From Bacteroidota bacterium (GTDB lineage: Bacteria; Bacteroidota; Bacteroidia; Bacteroidales; Bacteroidaceae): DNA of 64,000 nucleotides. The position numbers were made by a program, and so were the translations under genes. The notes under the pieces were generated by a model. That model was not told the origin of the DNA. It searched no databases and saw only the letters and a program-made list of their open reading frames with translations. Location of the stretch: the NCBI GenBank assembly GCA_023425865.1, contig JAFABV010000056.1, positions 1 through 64,000 on the forward strand, written 5' to 3'. Each line of letters opens with the position of its first letter. The stretch's first letter is position 1. Shown here piece by piece: positions 7,361 to 16,602 of this stretch.

Positions 7361-9571
7361 ATGAAAGAAAAACTGGAGTTTACATACGATGAAAGATTAT
7401 TGGCCAACGAGTTACGTGGTCAACTGAAAGAAGCGGTGGGAGACACGCTGACGGAGCAGGAAGAGGAGAAGTTGGAAAACTATATCCGCCATGCTGTAGA
7501 CGAGGGTTGTGCCCACCGCGACCTCTTTGGCCTTAACCCGGTGCTGACTGCTTTGCAAACCGCGCAGATTGCCGTCGATGAGATTGGCATCGGCCGTGAC
7601 GGAGTCATTGCCACGTTGCTCTATCGGAGTTTGGTGTATCAAGATGATATGCTGGCACAGATCCGTAAGGATTTCGGCGATGATGTGGCTCATATCATTG
7701 AGGGGTTGGCCAAGATCCAGAAACTCTATGAGAAGAATCCAGTTATCGAAAGTGAAAACTTCAGAAACCTTTTACTGAGCTTTGCCGAGGATATGCGTGT
7801 CATCCTGATCATGATTGCCGACAGGGTGAACATCATGCGGCAAATCAAGGATAACGCCAACGAGGAAGCACGCCATGAGGTATCAGAGGAGGCCAGCTAC
7901 CTCTACGCTCCCTTGGCGCACAAATTGGGACTGTACACGCTAAAGAGTGAACTTGAGGATCTCTCGCTCAAGTATTTGGAACACGATGCCTACTATGCCA
8001 TCAAGGATAGCCTGAACGCTACCAAACGAGCACGCGACAAATACATTGAGCAGTTTATCAGTCCGATACAGAAACGACTGGAGGAAAGTGGACTGAAGTT
8101 CCACATGAAGGGTCGCACGAAGTCTATCCACTCTATATGGCAGAAGATGAAGAAGCAGAAATGCAACTTCGAGGGTATCTACGACCTGTTTGCCATACGC
8201 ATTATCATCGACGCGCCGTTGGACAAAGAGAAGCAACAGTGCTGGCAGGCATATTCCATCGTCACCGATATGTATCAGCCCAATCCCAAACGATTGCGCG
8301 ACTGGTTGTCGGTACCTAAGTCTAACGGCTATGAGAGCCTGCATATCACGGTGCTCGGTCCGGAAGACAAGTGGGTGGAGGTGCAGATTCGTACGGAGCG
8401 CATGGACGATGTTGCAGAACATGGTCTGGCGGCACATTGGCGCTACAAGGGCATCAAGAGCGGCGGTCAGATGGATGAGTGGTTGGCCAATATACGTACC
8501 GCGCTCGAAGCGGGTGACAACCTGCAGGTGCTCGACCACTTCAAGATGTCGCTGGCTCCTGAAGACATCTATGTGTTTACGCCCAAAGGCGACCTCTTCA
8601 AGTTTCCGGCCGGAGCCACCATTCTCGACTTTGCCTACCGCATTCACTCAAAATTGGGAAACACCTGCGTGGGGGGCAGAATCAACGGTAAGGTGGTGTC
8701 GATGCGGCAGGAACTCCATTCGGGAGATTCTGTGGAGGTCATTACACAGACCAACCAGACGCCCAAGCGCGACTGGCTCAATGTGGCCAAAACCTCGAAG
8801 GCCAAGTCGAAAATCAGATTGGCGCTCAAGGAGACACAGCAGAAAGACGGCTTGTATGCCAAGGAACTGCTTGAGCGACGCTTCAAAAACAAGAAGATAG
8901 AGTTTGAGGAAAGCGTCATGGGGCATCTGGTGAAGAAGTTGGGCTTTAAGGAGACCTCGGACTTCTACAAGCAGATTGCTGACAGCAAACTCGATCCTAA
9001 CGAGGTCATCGACAAGTACATAGAGTTGCGCGACCATCTGCAGAATGTATCCAAGGATCATGAGGCCCGTTCGGCTGAAAACTTTGAATATGAGAATCCC
9101 GACGAGGAGCGCACGCGCACTGACGATGACGTGCTCACCATCGACCAGAATCTCAAGGGCATAGACTATCAGCTTTCGCCTTGCTGTCATCCCATCTATG
9201 GCGACAGCATCTTTGGCTTTGTGACAGTGAGTGGGGGTATCAAGATTCATCGCACCGACTGTCCCAACGCGCCTGAGTTGCGCCGCCGCTTTGGGTACAG
9301 GGTGGTAAAGGCACGCTGGAGCGGCAAAGGAACGTCGAAATACGCCATTACCCTTCGTGTCATCGGAAACGATGATATTGGCGTGGTGTCTAACATTACC
9401 AATATCATCTCCAAAGAAGAAAAAATCATCATGCGCTCTATCAATATCGACTCGCATGATGGGTTGTTTTCCGGCAATCTTGTGGTGCAGCTGGAAGACA
9501 CCACCCGGCTTCAGGCCCTTATCCGGAAACTGATGGCCGTCAAAGGCGTGAAGCAGGTGATCAGAATCTAA
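7361..9571 (+). CDS. relA: RelA/SpoT-type (p)ppGpp synthetase with degenerate hydrolase domain
   Basis: Makes the alarmone (p)ppGpp from ATP and GTP/GDP in amino-acid starvation. 736 residues in the long-RSH order: pseudo-HD domain (about 40-200), synthetase (about 235-355), TGS (about 400-465), helical/zinc-finger linker with CCHPIYGD, and C-terminal ACT (about 655-736). The hydrolase HD motif is lost: where active enzymes have LLHDxxED this protein has LLYRSLVY (Y88, R89, V92, Y93), and the preceding HPV is NPV. The synthetase is intact: GRTKSIHSIWQKM, D275 in YDLFAIR, SNGYESLH and E340 in VEVQIRT. Its specificity loop reads RLRD (311-314), resembling the RxKD of bifunctional Rel rather than the ExDD of E. 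coli RelA. The stop overlaps the kdsB stop on the other strand by 4 bp. Confidence 0.93.
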   Translation: MKEKLEFTYDERLLANELRGQLKEAVGDTLTEQEEEKLENYIRHAVDEGCAHRDLFGLNPVLTALQTAQIAVDEIGIGRDGVIATLLYRSLVYQDDMLAQIRKDFGDDVAHIIEGLAKIQKLYEKNPVIESENFRNLLLSFAEDMRVILIMIADRVNIMRQIKDNANEEARHEVSEEASYLYAPLAHKLGLYTLKSELEDLSLKYLEHDAYYAIKDSLNATKRARDKYIEQFISPIQKRLEESGLKFHMKGRTKSIHSIWQKMKKQKCNFEGIYDLFAIRIIIDAPLDKEKQQCWQAYSIVTDMYQPNPKRLRDWLSVPKSNGYESLHITVLGPEDKWVEVQIRTERMDDVAEHGLAAHWRYKGIKSGGQMDEWLANIRTALEAGDNLQVLDHFKMSLAPEDIYVFTPKGDLFKFPAGATILDFAYRIHSKLGNTCVGGRINGKVVSMRQELHSGDSVEVITQTNQTPKRDWLNVAKTSKAKSKIRLALKETQQKDGLYAKELLERRFKNKKIEFEESVMGHLVKKLGFKETSDFYKQIADSKLDPNEVIDKYIELRDHLQNVSKDHEARSAENFEYENPDEERTRTDDDVLTIDQNLKGIDYQLSPCCHPIYGDSIFGFVTVSGGIKIHRTDCPNAPELRRRFGYRVVKARWSGKGTSKYAITLRVIGNDDIGVVSNITNIISKEEKIIMRSINIDSHDGLFSGNLVVQLEDTTRLQALIRKLMAVKGVKQVIRI

Positions 9572-10305
9572 CCGCGCAGATAAGCCTCCGCGCGTGCCAG
9601 GTCTTCGGGTGTGTCTATCCCCACGGTTTCTATATCGGTAAGTCCCACGCGGATGCGGTATCCGTTTTGTAGCCACCGTAATTGTTCTAAGCTCTCGGCC
9701 TTCTCTAATGATGATTGGGGTAGAAGGGTTATCTCGCGCAGCACATCACGTCGGTAGGCATAGATACCCAAATGCTTGAGAAAAGGGTAGTGGCCGAGCC
9801 ATTGCTCATGCGCCTCGCCCCGAATGAAGGGAATAACCGAGCGTGAGAAGTATAGGGCAAAGCCATTGACGTCTGTCACAATCTTGGGAGAATTGGGATT
9901 GTCCACTGCCTCCATGTCGGCAAAGGGCTTGCCAAGTGTGGCAATCTGCGTCGACGGATCGTCAAACTGCCTGCAGATGGTCTCAATCTGGGAGGGTGCT
10001 ATAAAGGGTTCGTCGCCCTGTATATTGATAATGACATCAGCCGTAGAGCCAATATTCTCTACAGCCTCCTCAATTCGGTCGGTTCCGCTCTTGTGGTCGG
10101 TACGGGTCATGACTGCCTTACCGCCAAACGATTCCACTGCCTTGTAGATGCGCTCGTCGTCAGTGGCAACATAGGCATCAGGAATGATATTCACCACCTG
10201 CTCGTACACACGCTGGATAACAGGCTTGTCTGCCAGCATGGCCAAGGGCTTACCGGGAAATCGGGTAGAGGCGTAGCGCGCCGGGATAACTGCTAAAAAC
10301 TTCAT
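9568..10305 (-). CDS. kdsB: 3-deoxy-manno-octulosonate cytidylyltransferase (CMP-KDO synthetase)
   Basis: Activates KDO with CTP to CMP-KDO, the donor for the inner core of lipopolysaccharide; cytoplasmic. The start is placed at 10305 because MKFLAVIPARYASTRFPGKPL begins exactly at the family N-terminus; a longer frame to 10350 adds an unconserved stretch. At 245 residues the length is normal. The P-loop-like CTP site (residues 7-20), ATDDERI, MTRTDHKSGTDRI and INIQGDEPFI are all conserved, as is HLGIYAYRRDVL toward the C-terminus. It is monocistronic by position and convergent with relA, with overlapping stop codons and no terminator between them. A TACCTTTG box lies upstream on the same strand (10367-10374). 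Confidence 0.96.
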   Translation of the reverse strand: MKFLAVIPARYASTRFPGKPLAMLADKPVIQRVYEQVVNIIPDAYVATDDERIYKAVESFGGKAVMTRTDHKSGTDRIEEAVENIGSTADVIINIQGDEPFIAPSQIETICRQFDDPSTQIATLGKPFADMEAVDNPNSPKIVTDVNGFALYFSRSVIPFIRGEAHEQWLGHYPFLKHLGIYAYRRDVLREITLLPQSSLEKAESLEQLRWLQNGYRIRVGLTDIETVGIDTPEDLARAEAYLRG

Positions 10306-10366
10306 CTTTATATAATTTGACCGTTCGTATGATTTGATTGTTCGGATCATGTGAACATTAACAATA

Positions 10367-10374
10367 CAAAGGTA
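10367..10374 (-). promoter_or_regulatory. -7 box for kdsB
   Basis: The minus strand reads TACCTTTG here, 62 bp before the kdsB ATG. No TTTG is found at the expected -33 distance. Confidence 0.45.
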
Positions 10375-10456
10375 GGCATATTTTCTTATACGTCACCATG
10401 TTGCCAAGCTTTTTGTCATTTGCCACTTCTGCCCAATTTAATGCTGCGGTAGGTTG

Positions 10457-10485
10457 TTGAATCTCGTATTAAATTTGTACTTTTG
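10457..10485 (+). promoter_or_regulatory. Promoter for the membrane protein gene at 10512
   Basis: TTG at 10457-10459, an 18-bp spacer and TACTTTTG at 10478-10485. The predicted leader to the ATG at 10512 is about 20 nt. Confidence 0.6.
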
Positions 10486-10511
10486 CCGAGGTAAAAATAT
10501 CCGGACGAAAT

Positions 10512-11657
10512 ATGTCAAACCTCATCAAGAACCGTGCAATGGCCATGCAGATGACCTGCACCTTCTTTTTTCTCCTGTTTACTTTTATTTACCTCTATGA
10601 CTATCAGGCTGATATCATGGCGGTAACGCAGTCTGCCTTGTCAAAGGGAGCCACGCGTTACAACCGCACAATAGGGGCAGTGCTTATAACTCTGCTTCTT
10701 TGGCTGCTGCAGATAGGCGTGTGCGCGTTGACCAAACTCAGGCGACAGACACATGCGGTGACTTATTTTCCATCTTTTGTCTTACTGGCATTATTATCCG
10801 ACCTTAGTCCTGAGGTCGACACATCTGGTTATGTAGGCAGGTGGCTCTGGCTGTTTCCGCTGCTCATGCTCGTATTTGCGGGAGTAGTTTGGTTTTCCCG
10901 ACAACTGGAGTCATTGGACATTGCCATCGGTAGTTCCAACCTCTTATCTAAGATTGTATGGACCAATCTTCTCATGATGATACTCATGGCCATGGGCGTA
11001 ACGGCTATCGGTTGCTCTGACGAAGTGTTCCATTATCGCATGAATATGGAAAACAGGATAGCGCAAGGAGATTTTGAGGGAGCGTTGAAGATTGGCTCAC
11101 AGTCTGAGGAAACGGATAGCAGTCTGACCATGATGCGTGCCTGGGCATTGTCAGGGCAAAATGAACTGGGTGAAAGACTCTTTGAGTACGCATTGACAGG
11201 AGGCTCTGACGCCCTCTTGCCCAATGGTGTTTCGGTGCGATTGCTTATGGCACCCGAAGAAAAACTGTATAAGAGATTAGGGGTAGTATTTGTGGAAAAG
11301 ATGCGGCCTAAAACGTATTTCGAGAAACTACACCAAACACGCTGGGCGACCAAGGCATCGCACGACTGGCTGCTCTGTGCCTATCTTCTTGACCGCGACT
11401 TAGAGCATTTTGTTCGTGCACTCGGAAAATACTACCACGTGGACAGTACGCTGCCCAAACATTACCGCGAGGCACTTATATTATATAACCACCTTACCTC
11501 AAACCCATACATCGTTTACGACGACAATGTCATGGATGCTGATTATGAAGATTTCCAGACTCTTGACAACAAATACAAGGACCCGCGTGTAAAATACACC
11601 ATGCTACGTGACAGCTATGGCAAGACCTACTGGTTTTATTACTATTTTAAGCGATAG
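10512..11657 (+). CDS. Polytopic membrane protein of unknown function
   Basis: 381 residues that I do not recognise with certainty; it may belong to the Bacteroidetes DUF6057-type membrane proteins. Visible organisation: five hydrophobic helices in the first half (about residues 12-30, 52-72, 82-98, 111-130 and 148-168), then a soluble, helical C-terminal domain of about 210 residues containing QGDFEGALKIG and ALSGQNELGERLFEYAL, which resembles TPR helices. The end is Tyr-rich (TYWFYYYF). It has its own promoter and ends at a bidirectional hairpin shared with the acyl-CoA synthetase gene coming from the other side. It could be an envelope sensor or assembly factor, but no motif supports a specific job. 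Confidence 0.75.
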   Translation: MSNLIKNRAMAMQMTCTFFFLLFTFIYLYDYQADIMAVTQSALSKGATRYNRTIGAVLITLLLWLLQIGVCALTKLRRQTHAVTYFPSFVLLALLSDLSPEVDTSGYVGRWLWLFPLLMLVFAGVVWFSRQLESLDIAIGSSNLLSKIVWTNLLMMILMAMGVTAIGCSDEVFHYRMNMENRIAQGDFEGALKIGSQSEETDSSLTMMRAWALSGQNELGERLFEYALTGGSDALLPNGVSVRLLMAPEEKLYKRLGVVFVEKMRPKTYFEKLHQTRWATKASHDWLLCAYLLDRDLEHFVRALGKYYHVDSTLPKHYREALILYNHLTSNPYIVYDDNVMDADYEDFQTLDNKYKDPRVKYTMLRDSYGKTYWFYYYFKR

Positions 11658-11677
11658 GTAAAAGATGGCAGATGCTG

Positions 11678-11727
11678 GATGACAGGTGATGGGTGATAGA
11701 ATCGCTGCTCACCTATCACCTATCATC
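11678..11727. terminator. Shared hairpin between convergent genes
   Basis: Two 19-nt arms (11678-11696 and 11709-11727, core AGGTGATGGGTGA / TCACCTATCACCT) pair with two non-Watson-Crick positions around a 12-nt loop. It lies 20 bp after the membrane protein stop and 8 bp after the acyl-CoA synthetase stop, so it probably ends both transcripts. Neither side has a T-run. Confidence 0.6.
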
Positions 11728-11735
11728 TAACATGC

Positions 11736-13397
11736 TTACGTGTACAGATAACGCTTGATGGAACGCTTCGGCGTCTTCTCAAATTCCTCGTCCCTGATTT
11801 CAATGGCCGACAGTCTACAGTATGCCGGCTGTGATTCATTGAGCTGCTGACGATTTTGCTCCATGATTTGCTTCAGGTCTTCGTTATTAAATCCCAATTG
11901 GCGCGCTTCTTCAAAGTCGGGGAATACCAGACCAATGAGCTTCTCGTTTTTCTGGATAACCACACTCTCTACTACCAAAGCCATCGAGTTGAGTTTATCT
12001 TCGATTTCCTCAGGATAGATGTTCTGGCCGCTTGCCCCCAAGAGCATATTCTTAGAGCGACCCTTGATAAACACATTGCCCTCGGCATCCATTGTGCCCA
12101 AGTCGCCTGTGTGATACCATCCGTCCTCGTCGATGACCGCACGTGTAGCCTCCTCATTCTTGTAGTAGCCTAACATCACGTTCAGTCCTTTGGCCAATAT
12201 CTCACCCGGGATGTTCACGGGGTCGGGACTGTCAATCTGCACATCCATATGTATAACAGCCTTGCCACAAGAGCCCGGAACGAAGTCTTGGTAATCGGCA
12301 TAGCAGATGATAGGCGCACATTCGGTAGCGCCATATCCCACCGTATACGGAAAATTGATGCGATGCAAGAATGCCTCTACCTCCTGATTGAAGGCAGCGC
12401 CACCAATGATAATCTGATAAAAATTGTTGCCAAAGGCAGCCTTCACCTGGTCGCAGATGCGTTCATACACTTTCTTATTGATACCCGGCATCTTCATCAA
12501 CAGGCGCACCTTGGTATCCTGCACCTTAGGAAATACCTTCTTACGGATAATCTTCTCGATGATAAGCGGCACGGCAATGATGATAGACGGCTTGATTTCG
12601 GCAAAGGCCTGCGCGATAATAGCGGGCGAGGGGATACGCGTAAGATAATAGATATGGCAGCCCCTGATAAACTCAAACAGGAATTCGAAGGACATACCAT
12701 ACATGTGTGCCATGGGCAGGATGCTGATGACATTGTCGCCAATCTTGATTTGCTCACCCAGCACATGAAACGCGAAGTCCACATTACTCCATAAGGCACG
12801 GTAGGGAACCAATACACCCTTAGAGAAACCAGTGGTACCGCTGGTATAGTTGATCAGTGCCACCTCGTCGGGACTTTGCTCAATATAATACTTGATATGT
12901 TCCTTACGGAAATATTTGGGATAACGCTGGCCAAACATCTCGTTAAGATGCTCGCGGGCGTAAGTCAACTTATCGGTGCGCGAGAGTACCAGCGAGTAAT
13001 CAGGAATATAGATGATACCTTCCAGATTGGGCATCTTGGTGGCGTCAATCTCCGTTGCCACCACATCACCAACAAAGAGGAGCTTAGCGTCTGAGTGATT
13101 GACAATATTATGTATCTGCTCAGCAGTAAACTCATGGAGGATAGGCACGGCTACGGCTCCGTAGCTGAGCACAGCCAGAAAAGCTGCCGCCCAGGCAGAG
13201 CTATTGCGTCCTGCCAGGGCAATCTTGTCGCCTCGCTGTACACCCGAGCTCTCAAACATAATGTGCAGTTTGGCAATTTTACGCGCCACATCATGATATT
13301 GTAATGTAGCGCCTTTATAGTCAGTGAGGGCATCACAGTCCCAATGGTCTATGATGCTCTTCTGTACCATTTGATTAAAACTTGGAATCTTATCCAT
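11736..13397 (-). CDS. AMP-forming acyl-CoA synthetase, copy 1
   Basis: An ANL-superfamily enzyme that adenylates a carboxylic acid and transfers it to CoA; sequence layout is that of long-chain fatty acid ligases (FadD type). Motifs: P-loop YTSGTTGFSKG, GYGATECAPI, YHTGDLGTMD, and a C-terminal KTPKRSIKRYL that carries the catalytic lysine. About 553 residues. I prefer the ATG at 13397 because MDKIPSFNQMVQKSIIDHW then aligns in register with the start of the neighbouring paralogue; an in-frame ATG at 13433 would add 12 residues. It lies directly downstream of copy 2, 60 bp between stop and start, on the same strand, so both are probably one transcript. Substrate is unknown; fatty acid recycling or polyketide/acyl transfer are options. 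Confidence 0.93.
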   Translation of the reverse strand: MDKIPSFNQMVQKSIIDHWDCDALTDYKGATLQYHDVARKIAKLHIMFESSGVQRGDKIALAGRNSSAWAAAFLAVLSYGAVAVPILHEFTAEQIHNIVNHSDAKLLFVGDVVATEIDATKMPNLEGIIYIPDYSLVLSRTDKLTYAREHLNEMFGQRYPKYFRKEHIKYYIEQSPDEVALINYTSGTTGFSKGVLVPYRALWSNVDFAFHVLGEQIKIGDNVISILPMAHMYGMSFEFLFEFIRGCHIYYLTRIPSPAIIAQAFAEIKPSIIIAVPLIIEKIIRKKVFPKVQDTKVRLLMKMPGINKKVYERICDQVKAAFGNNFYQIIIGGAAFNQEVEAFLHRINFPYTVGYGATECAPIICYADYQDFVPGSCGKAVIHMDVQIDSPDPVNIPGEILAKGLNVMLGYYKNEEATRAVIDEDGWYHTGDLGTMDAEGNVFIKGRSKNMLLGASGQNIYPEEIEDKLNSMALVVESVVIQKNEKLIGLVFPDFEEARQLGFNNEDLKQIMEQNRQQLNESQPAYCRLSAIEIRDEEFEKTPKRSIKRYLYT

Positions 13398-13457
13398 AAT
13401 ATCCTTTGCGTACGGTTGTTTGTATTCTAACATAATTCCCCGATCTTGACCAGCCGA

Positions 13458-15125
13458 TCAGATGCTATCCTGGTACAGATAACGCTTGATCGACCTTTTG
13501 GGGGTCTTCTGAAACTCCTGCGGCTGCAGCCTGATTTCACTGATGCGACAGAAAGGCGGGAGTTTGGCATTCAACTCCTTGCGGTTCTGCTCCATGATAT
13601 TCTCTATCTCGGCTTCTGTGAAACCCAGTTGGCCTGCCTCGTCCATATCGGGGTGTACCAGTCCGATGAGTTTGTCACCCTTCTGCAAGATAAGACACTC
13701 ATTGACCATCGCCATCGAATTGAGTTGGTTCTCAATTTCCTCGGGATACACATTTTGTCCGTTCGAGCCCAACAACATGTTCTTGATACGACCGAGGATG
13801 AAGATGTGACCATCTGGACTCATCTTGGCCAGGTCACCTGTGTGGAACCATCCGTTCTCGTCGATGACGGCTTGCGTGGCTTCCGGGTTCTTATAATAGC
13901 CCAACATCACATTGGGGCCACGTGTGATAATTTCCCCCTCCACGTTTTCAGGGTCGGGACTTACCACCTTCAGTTCCATATTTCTTACCACCGTACCGCA
14001 TGAGCCGGGTACAAAGTCAGACTGGTCGCTGAAGGTAATCATGGGCGCTGTTTCCGTCGTGCCATATCCCACGGTCACGGGGAAATTGATTTCCGTAAAG
14101 AAATCCTCTATCTCCTTATTGAAACTCGCGCCACCAATAATCAGTTCGTAGAGATTACCTCCCAACTCATCCATGACCATCTGGCGAATGCGTGCCTTGA
14201 CCTTGCTACCGATGCCCGGCATCTTCATCAACAGGCGCACACGGGTGGTGTTGACGATGGGGAATATTTTCTTGCGAACAATCTTCTCGATAATCAATGG
14301 CACAGACACGATGAGGTTGGGATGAATCTCCGCGAAGGCCTGCTGGATGATTGTGGGACTCGGCAGGCGGGTGAGGAAATAGAGGTGATTACCCCTGCAA
14401 ATGGAGTACAGAAATTCAACACTCTGCCCATACATATGCGCCATTGGAAGTATAGACAACACGTCACAGTTGGGCTTCAGGTGCGGTCCAAGGTCGTGCT
14501 GCATAAAGTCCATGTTGCTCCACAAGGCACGATAGGGAATCATCACACCCTTGGAGAAGCCGGTCGTGCCACTGGTATAGCTGATCAGTGCCAACTCATC
14601 CCATGCGTCTTCATGGTAATGGATGTGCTCCTTACGAAAATACTTTGGATATTTGTGACCAAACTTCTCGTTGAGGTGTTCGCGCGAGTTGGTCAGCGAT
14701 TCCGACCTGCTCACCACAATCGAATTGTCGGGAAGATAGATCACCCCCTCCAGATTTGGCATCTTGTCGTAGTCGAGCTGAGTCTCCACAACGTCGCCCA
14801 CGAAGAGCAGTCTTGAGTCAGAGTGATTGACGATGTTGTAAATCTGGTCTGGCGTAAACTCGTGCTGTATGGGTACAATGACTGCCCCATAGGTGATGGT
14901 GGCAAGATAGGCACAGGCCCACATAGAGCTGTTTCTTCCGCACAGGGCAATCTTGTCTCCCTTCTGGATACCGGTGTCCTCAAAGAGAATGTGCAATTTC
15001 TCTATCTTACGTGCCACATCATGATATTGTAGTGTAGCACCCTGGTAGTCAGTGAGGGCATCTCTGTCCCAGTTATCAATAATTGATTTTTCGATTAGGG
15101 AATTAAAACCGTGTTTGTTCTTCAT
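13458..15125 (-). CDS. AMP-forming acyl-CoA synthetase, copy 2
   Basis: A 555-residue paralogue of the following gene and the same enzyme class (carboxylate adenylation, then CoA thioester formation). Motifs: YTSGTTGFSKG, GYGTTETAPMI, FHTGDLAKM, ILGRIKNMLLGSNGQN, and C-terminal KTPKRSIKRYLYQ. The ATG at 15125 is chosen over the upstream frame because a canonical promoter (15149-15180) sits between them. The N-terminal KSIIDNWDRDALTDYQGATLQYHDVARKI region is nearly identical to copy 1, which points to a tandem duplication. Differences in the pocket region (EQSPDEVAL versus HEDAWDELAL) could reflect different acyl preferences. Confidence 0.93.
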   Translation of the reverse strand: MKNKHGFNSLIEKSIIDNWDRDALTDYQGATLQYHDVARKIEKLHILFEDTGIQKGDKIALCGRNSSMWACAYLATITYGAVIVPIQHEFTPDQIYNIVNHSDSRLLFVGDVVETQLDYDKMPNLEGVIYLPDNSIVVSRSESLTNSREHLNEKFGHKYPKYFRKEHIHYHEDAWDELALISYTSGTTGFSKGVMIPYRALWSNMDFMQHDLGPHLKPNCDVLSILPMAHMYGQSVEFLYSICRGNHLYFLTRLPSPTIIQQAFAEIHPNLIVSVPLIIEKIVRKKIFPIVNTTRVRLLMKMPGIGSKVKARIRQMVMDELGGNLYELIIGGASFNKEIEDFFTEINFPVTVGYGTTETAPMITFSDQSDFVPGSCGTVVRNMELKVVSPDPENVEGEIITRGPNVMLGYYKNPEATQAVIDENGWFHTGDLAKMSPDGHIFILGRIKNMLLGSNGQNVYPEEIENQLNSMAMVNECLILQKGDKLIGLVHPDMDEAGQLGFTEAEIENIMEQNRKELNAKLPPFCRISEIRLQPQEFQKTPKRSIKRYLYQDSI

Positions 15126-15148
15126 TGCACAGTAATCAAAATTTTGTG

Positions 15149-15180
15149 CAAAGGTAACATCTAAAATGCACACGCCCAAA
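15149..15180 (-). promoter_or_regulatory. Promoter of the acyl-CoA synthetase pair
   Basis: On the minus strand TTTG (15177-15180), 20 bp, TACCTTTG (15149-15156). Predicted transcript start is about 20 nt before the ATG at 15125. Confidence 0.75.
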
Positions 15181-15317
15181 ATTTATGTGCAATATTTTTA
15201 ATCGATTCGTCATTTTTTTTGCACTCCGCGGCCATTCCTGTTACTGCTATGAAACAGTAATGTTCGAAAGGGAATCCATGCTGTTCTAAAAAACGCAAGC
15301 CACTTGTTAGGCGCAGG

Positions 15318-16565
15318 TTATTCGTATCGCATGCTCTTGGCAGGATGTATGTGCGAAATCAGATAACTGGGCACTATCAGCATCAAGACACTGATCACAA
15401 GTGTAGCAATATTGAGCAAAATCCAGAAGGGAACATTGATTTCTACCGGAACCGTGCTCACATAATAGGTGGCAGGGTCAAGGCGTATGATTCCGGTCCA
15501 TTTCTGAAGAAACGCAAGTCCCAGGGCGATGATGTTGCCAATGAGCATTCCGCGCCCAATAATAAACGTGGCGAACCACAGAAATATCTGTCTAATCGTT
15601 GCGTTGCGTGAGCCCAAGGCCTTAAACACACCGATCATCGTCGTGCGCTCCAATATAATAATGAGAAGCCCCGACACCATGGTCACACCGGCCACGGCAA
15701 TCATCAGGGCCAGAATAATCCACACATTGAGGTCGAGCAGGTCGAGCCAGTTGAAGATTTGCGGATTGAGGTCGCGTATGGTCTGCGTCGCGTAAGTTTC
15801 GCCATTGGGGTCACTGGTGCGGTTCACCTTCTTGATAAACAGTTGTTCGGTCTCGGCCATCTTGTTGACATCATCCAACTTGATTTCGGCACCTGTCGCC
15901 TGGTCGTCATTCCAGCCATTGAGCTTTACAGCGGTGTAGAGGTCTGTAAAACAGATGACCTGGTCATACTGATTGAGGTTGGTTTCATAGATGCCCTGAA
16001 TGGTAAACCGACGCATGCGCACCCCGTTCTTATCAATGAAATACGCAAAGATACGGTTGCCAGCCTTCACCCGCAATTTCTCCGCGATGACCTTGGATAT
16101 CAAGATCTTGTTGCCCGATGCCTTATCCGAAAATTGAGGAATACTGCCACTGATGAGATGCTCATGTATAAACGTGGAATCGTATTCCTGGGCCACACCC
16201 TTAAAGAGTACGCCGAGAAAATCAGAGTCGGTCTTCAGAATGCCCTGCGCGTAGGCGTAGCGTTCAGCGTGGCGTACACCCGGAATCGCCTTTATCACCT
16301 TCATCATAGAGTCGTTTATCACAATGGGATTTTGCTCTGACGACATCTCGTTCATGAAGTTGGACACCTGGATATGCGCACCAAAACCTATCACTTTGTC
16401 GCGTATCGTATGCTTAAAACCAAGCACTACAAACACGGAAAGCAGCATCACCGCCAAACCTATGGCCACTCCGGCAGTGGCTATACGGATAGCGGGACGC
16501 GACACCTGGCGGCGTGTGTCTTGCTGACTAAAAATGCGCTTTGCGACAAATAACGGGAAATTCAT
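15318..16565 (-). CDS. FtsX-like ABC transporter permease (LolC/LolE family)
   Basis: 415-residue inner-membrane permease of the type that extracts lipoproteins from the inner membrane with LolD, or a related MacB-like export role. Layout: an N-terminal cytoplasmic stretch (FPLFVAKRIFSQQDTRRQVSRPA), transmembrane helix 1 at about 28-50, a large periplasmic domain (about 50-270), and three C-terminal helices (about 272-300, 320-350 and 375-402) with the FtsX signature GVFKALGSRNATIRQIFLW. No ATPase gene lies next to it, so a LolD partner would be encoded elsewhere. It follows the aminotransferase gene by 37 bp on the same strand and is likely co-transcribed with it, although their functions look unrelated. 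Confidence 0.9.
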   Translation of the reverse strand: MNFPLFVAKRIFSQQDTRRQVSRPAIRIATAGVAIGLAVMLLSVFVVLGFKHTIRDKVIGFGAHIQVSNFMNEMSSEQNPIVINDSMMKVIKAIPGVRHAERYAYAQGILKTDSDFLGVLFKGVAQEYDSTFIHEHLISGSIPQFSDKASGNKILISKVIAEKLRVKAGNRIFAYFIDKNGVRMRRFTIQGIYETNLNQYDQVICFTDLYTAVKLNGWNDDQATGAEIKLDDVNKMAETEQLFIKKVNRTSDPNGETYATQTIRDLNPQIFNWLDLLDLNVWIILALMIAVAGVTMVSGLLIIILERTTMIGVFKALGSRNATIRQIFLWFATFIIGRGMLIGNIIALGLAFLQKWTGIIRLDPATYYVSTVPVEINVPFWILLNIATLVISVLMLIVPSYLISHIHPAKSMRYE

Positions 16566-16602
16566 GCCCTCTCCTTATTTTCAAAACATCTTTGACAATA
16601 CC

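Noticed and set aside
8648..9676. Minus-strand open frame of 342 codons across relA and the kdsB end
   Set aside because: Antisense to relA with no protein-family features; relA motifs are intact in the plus frame.
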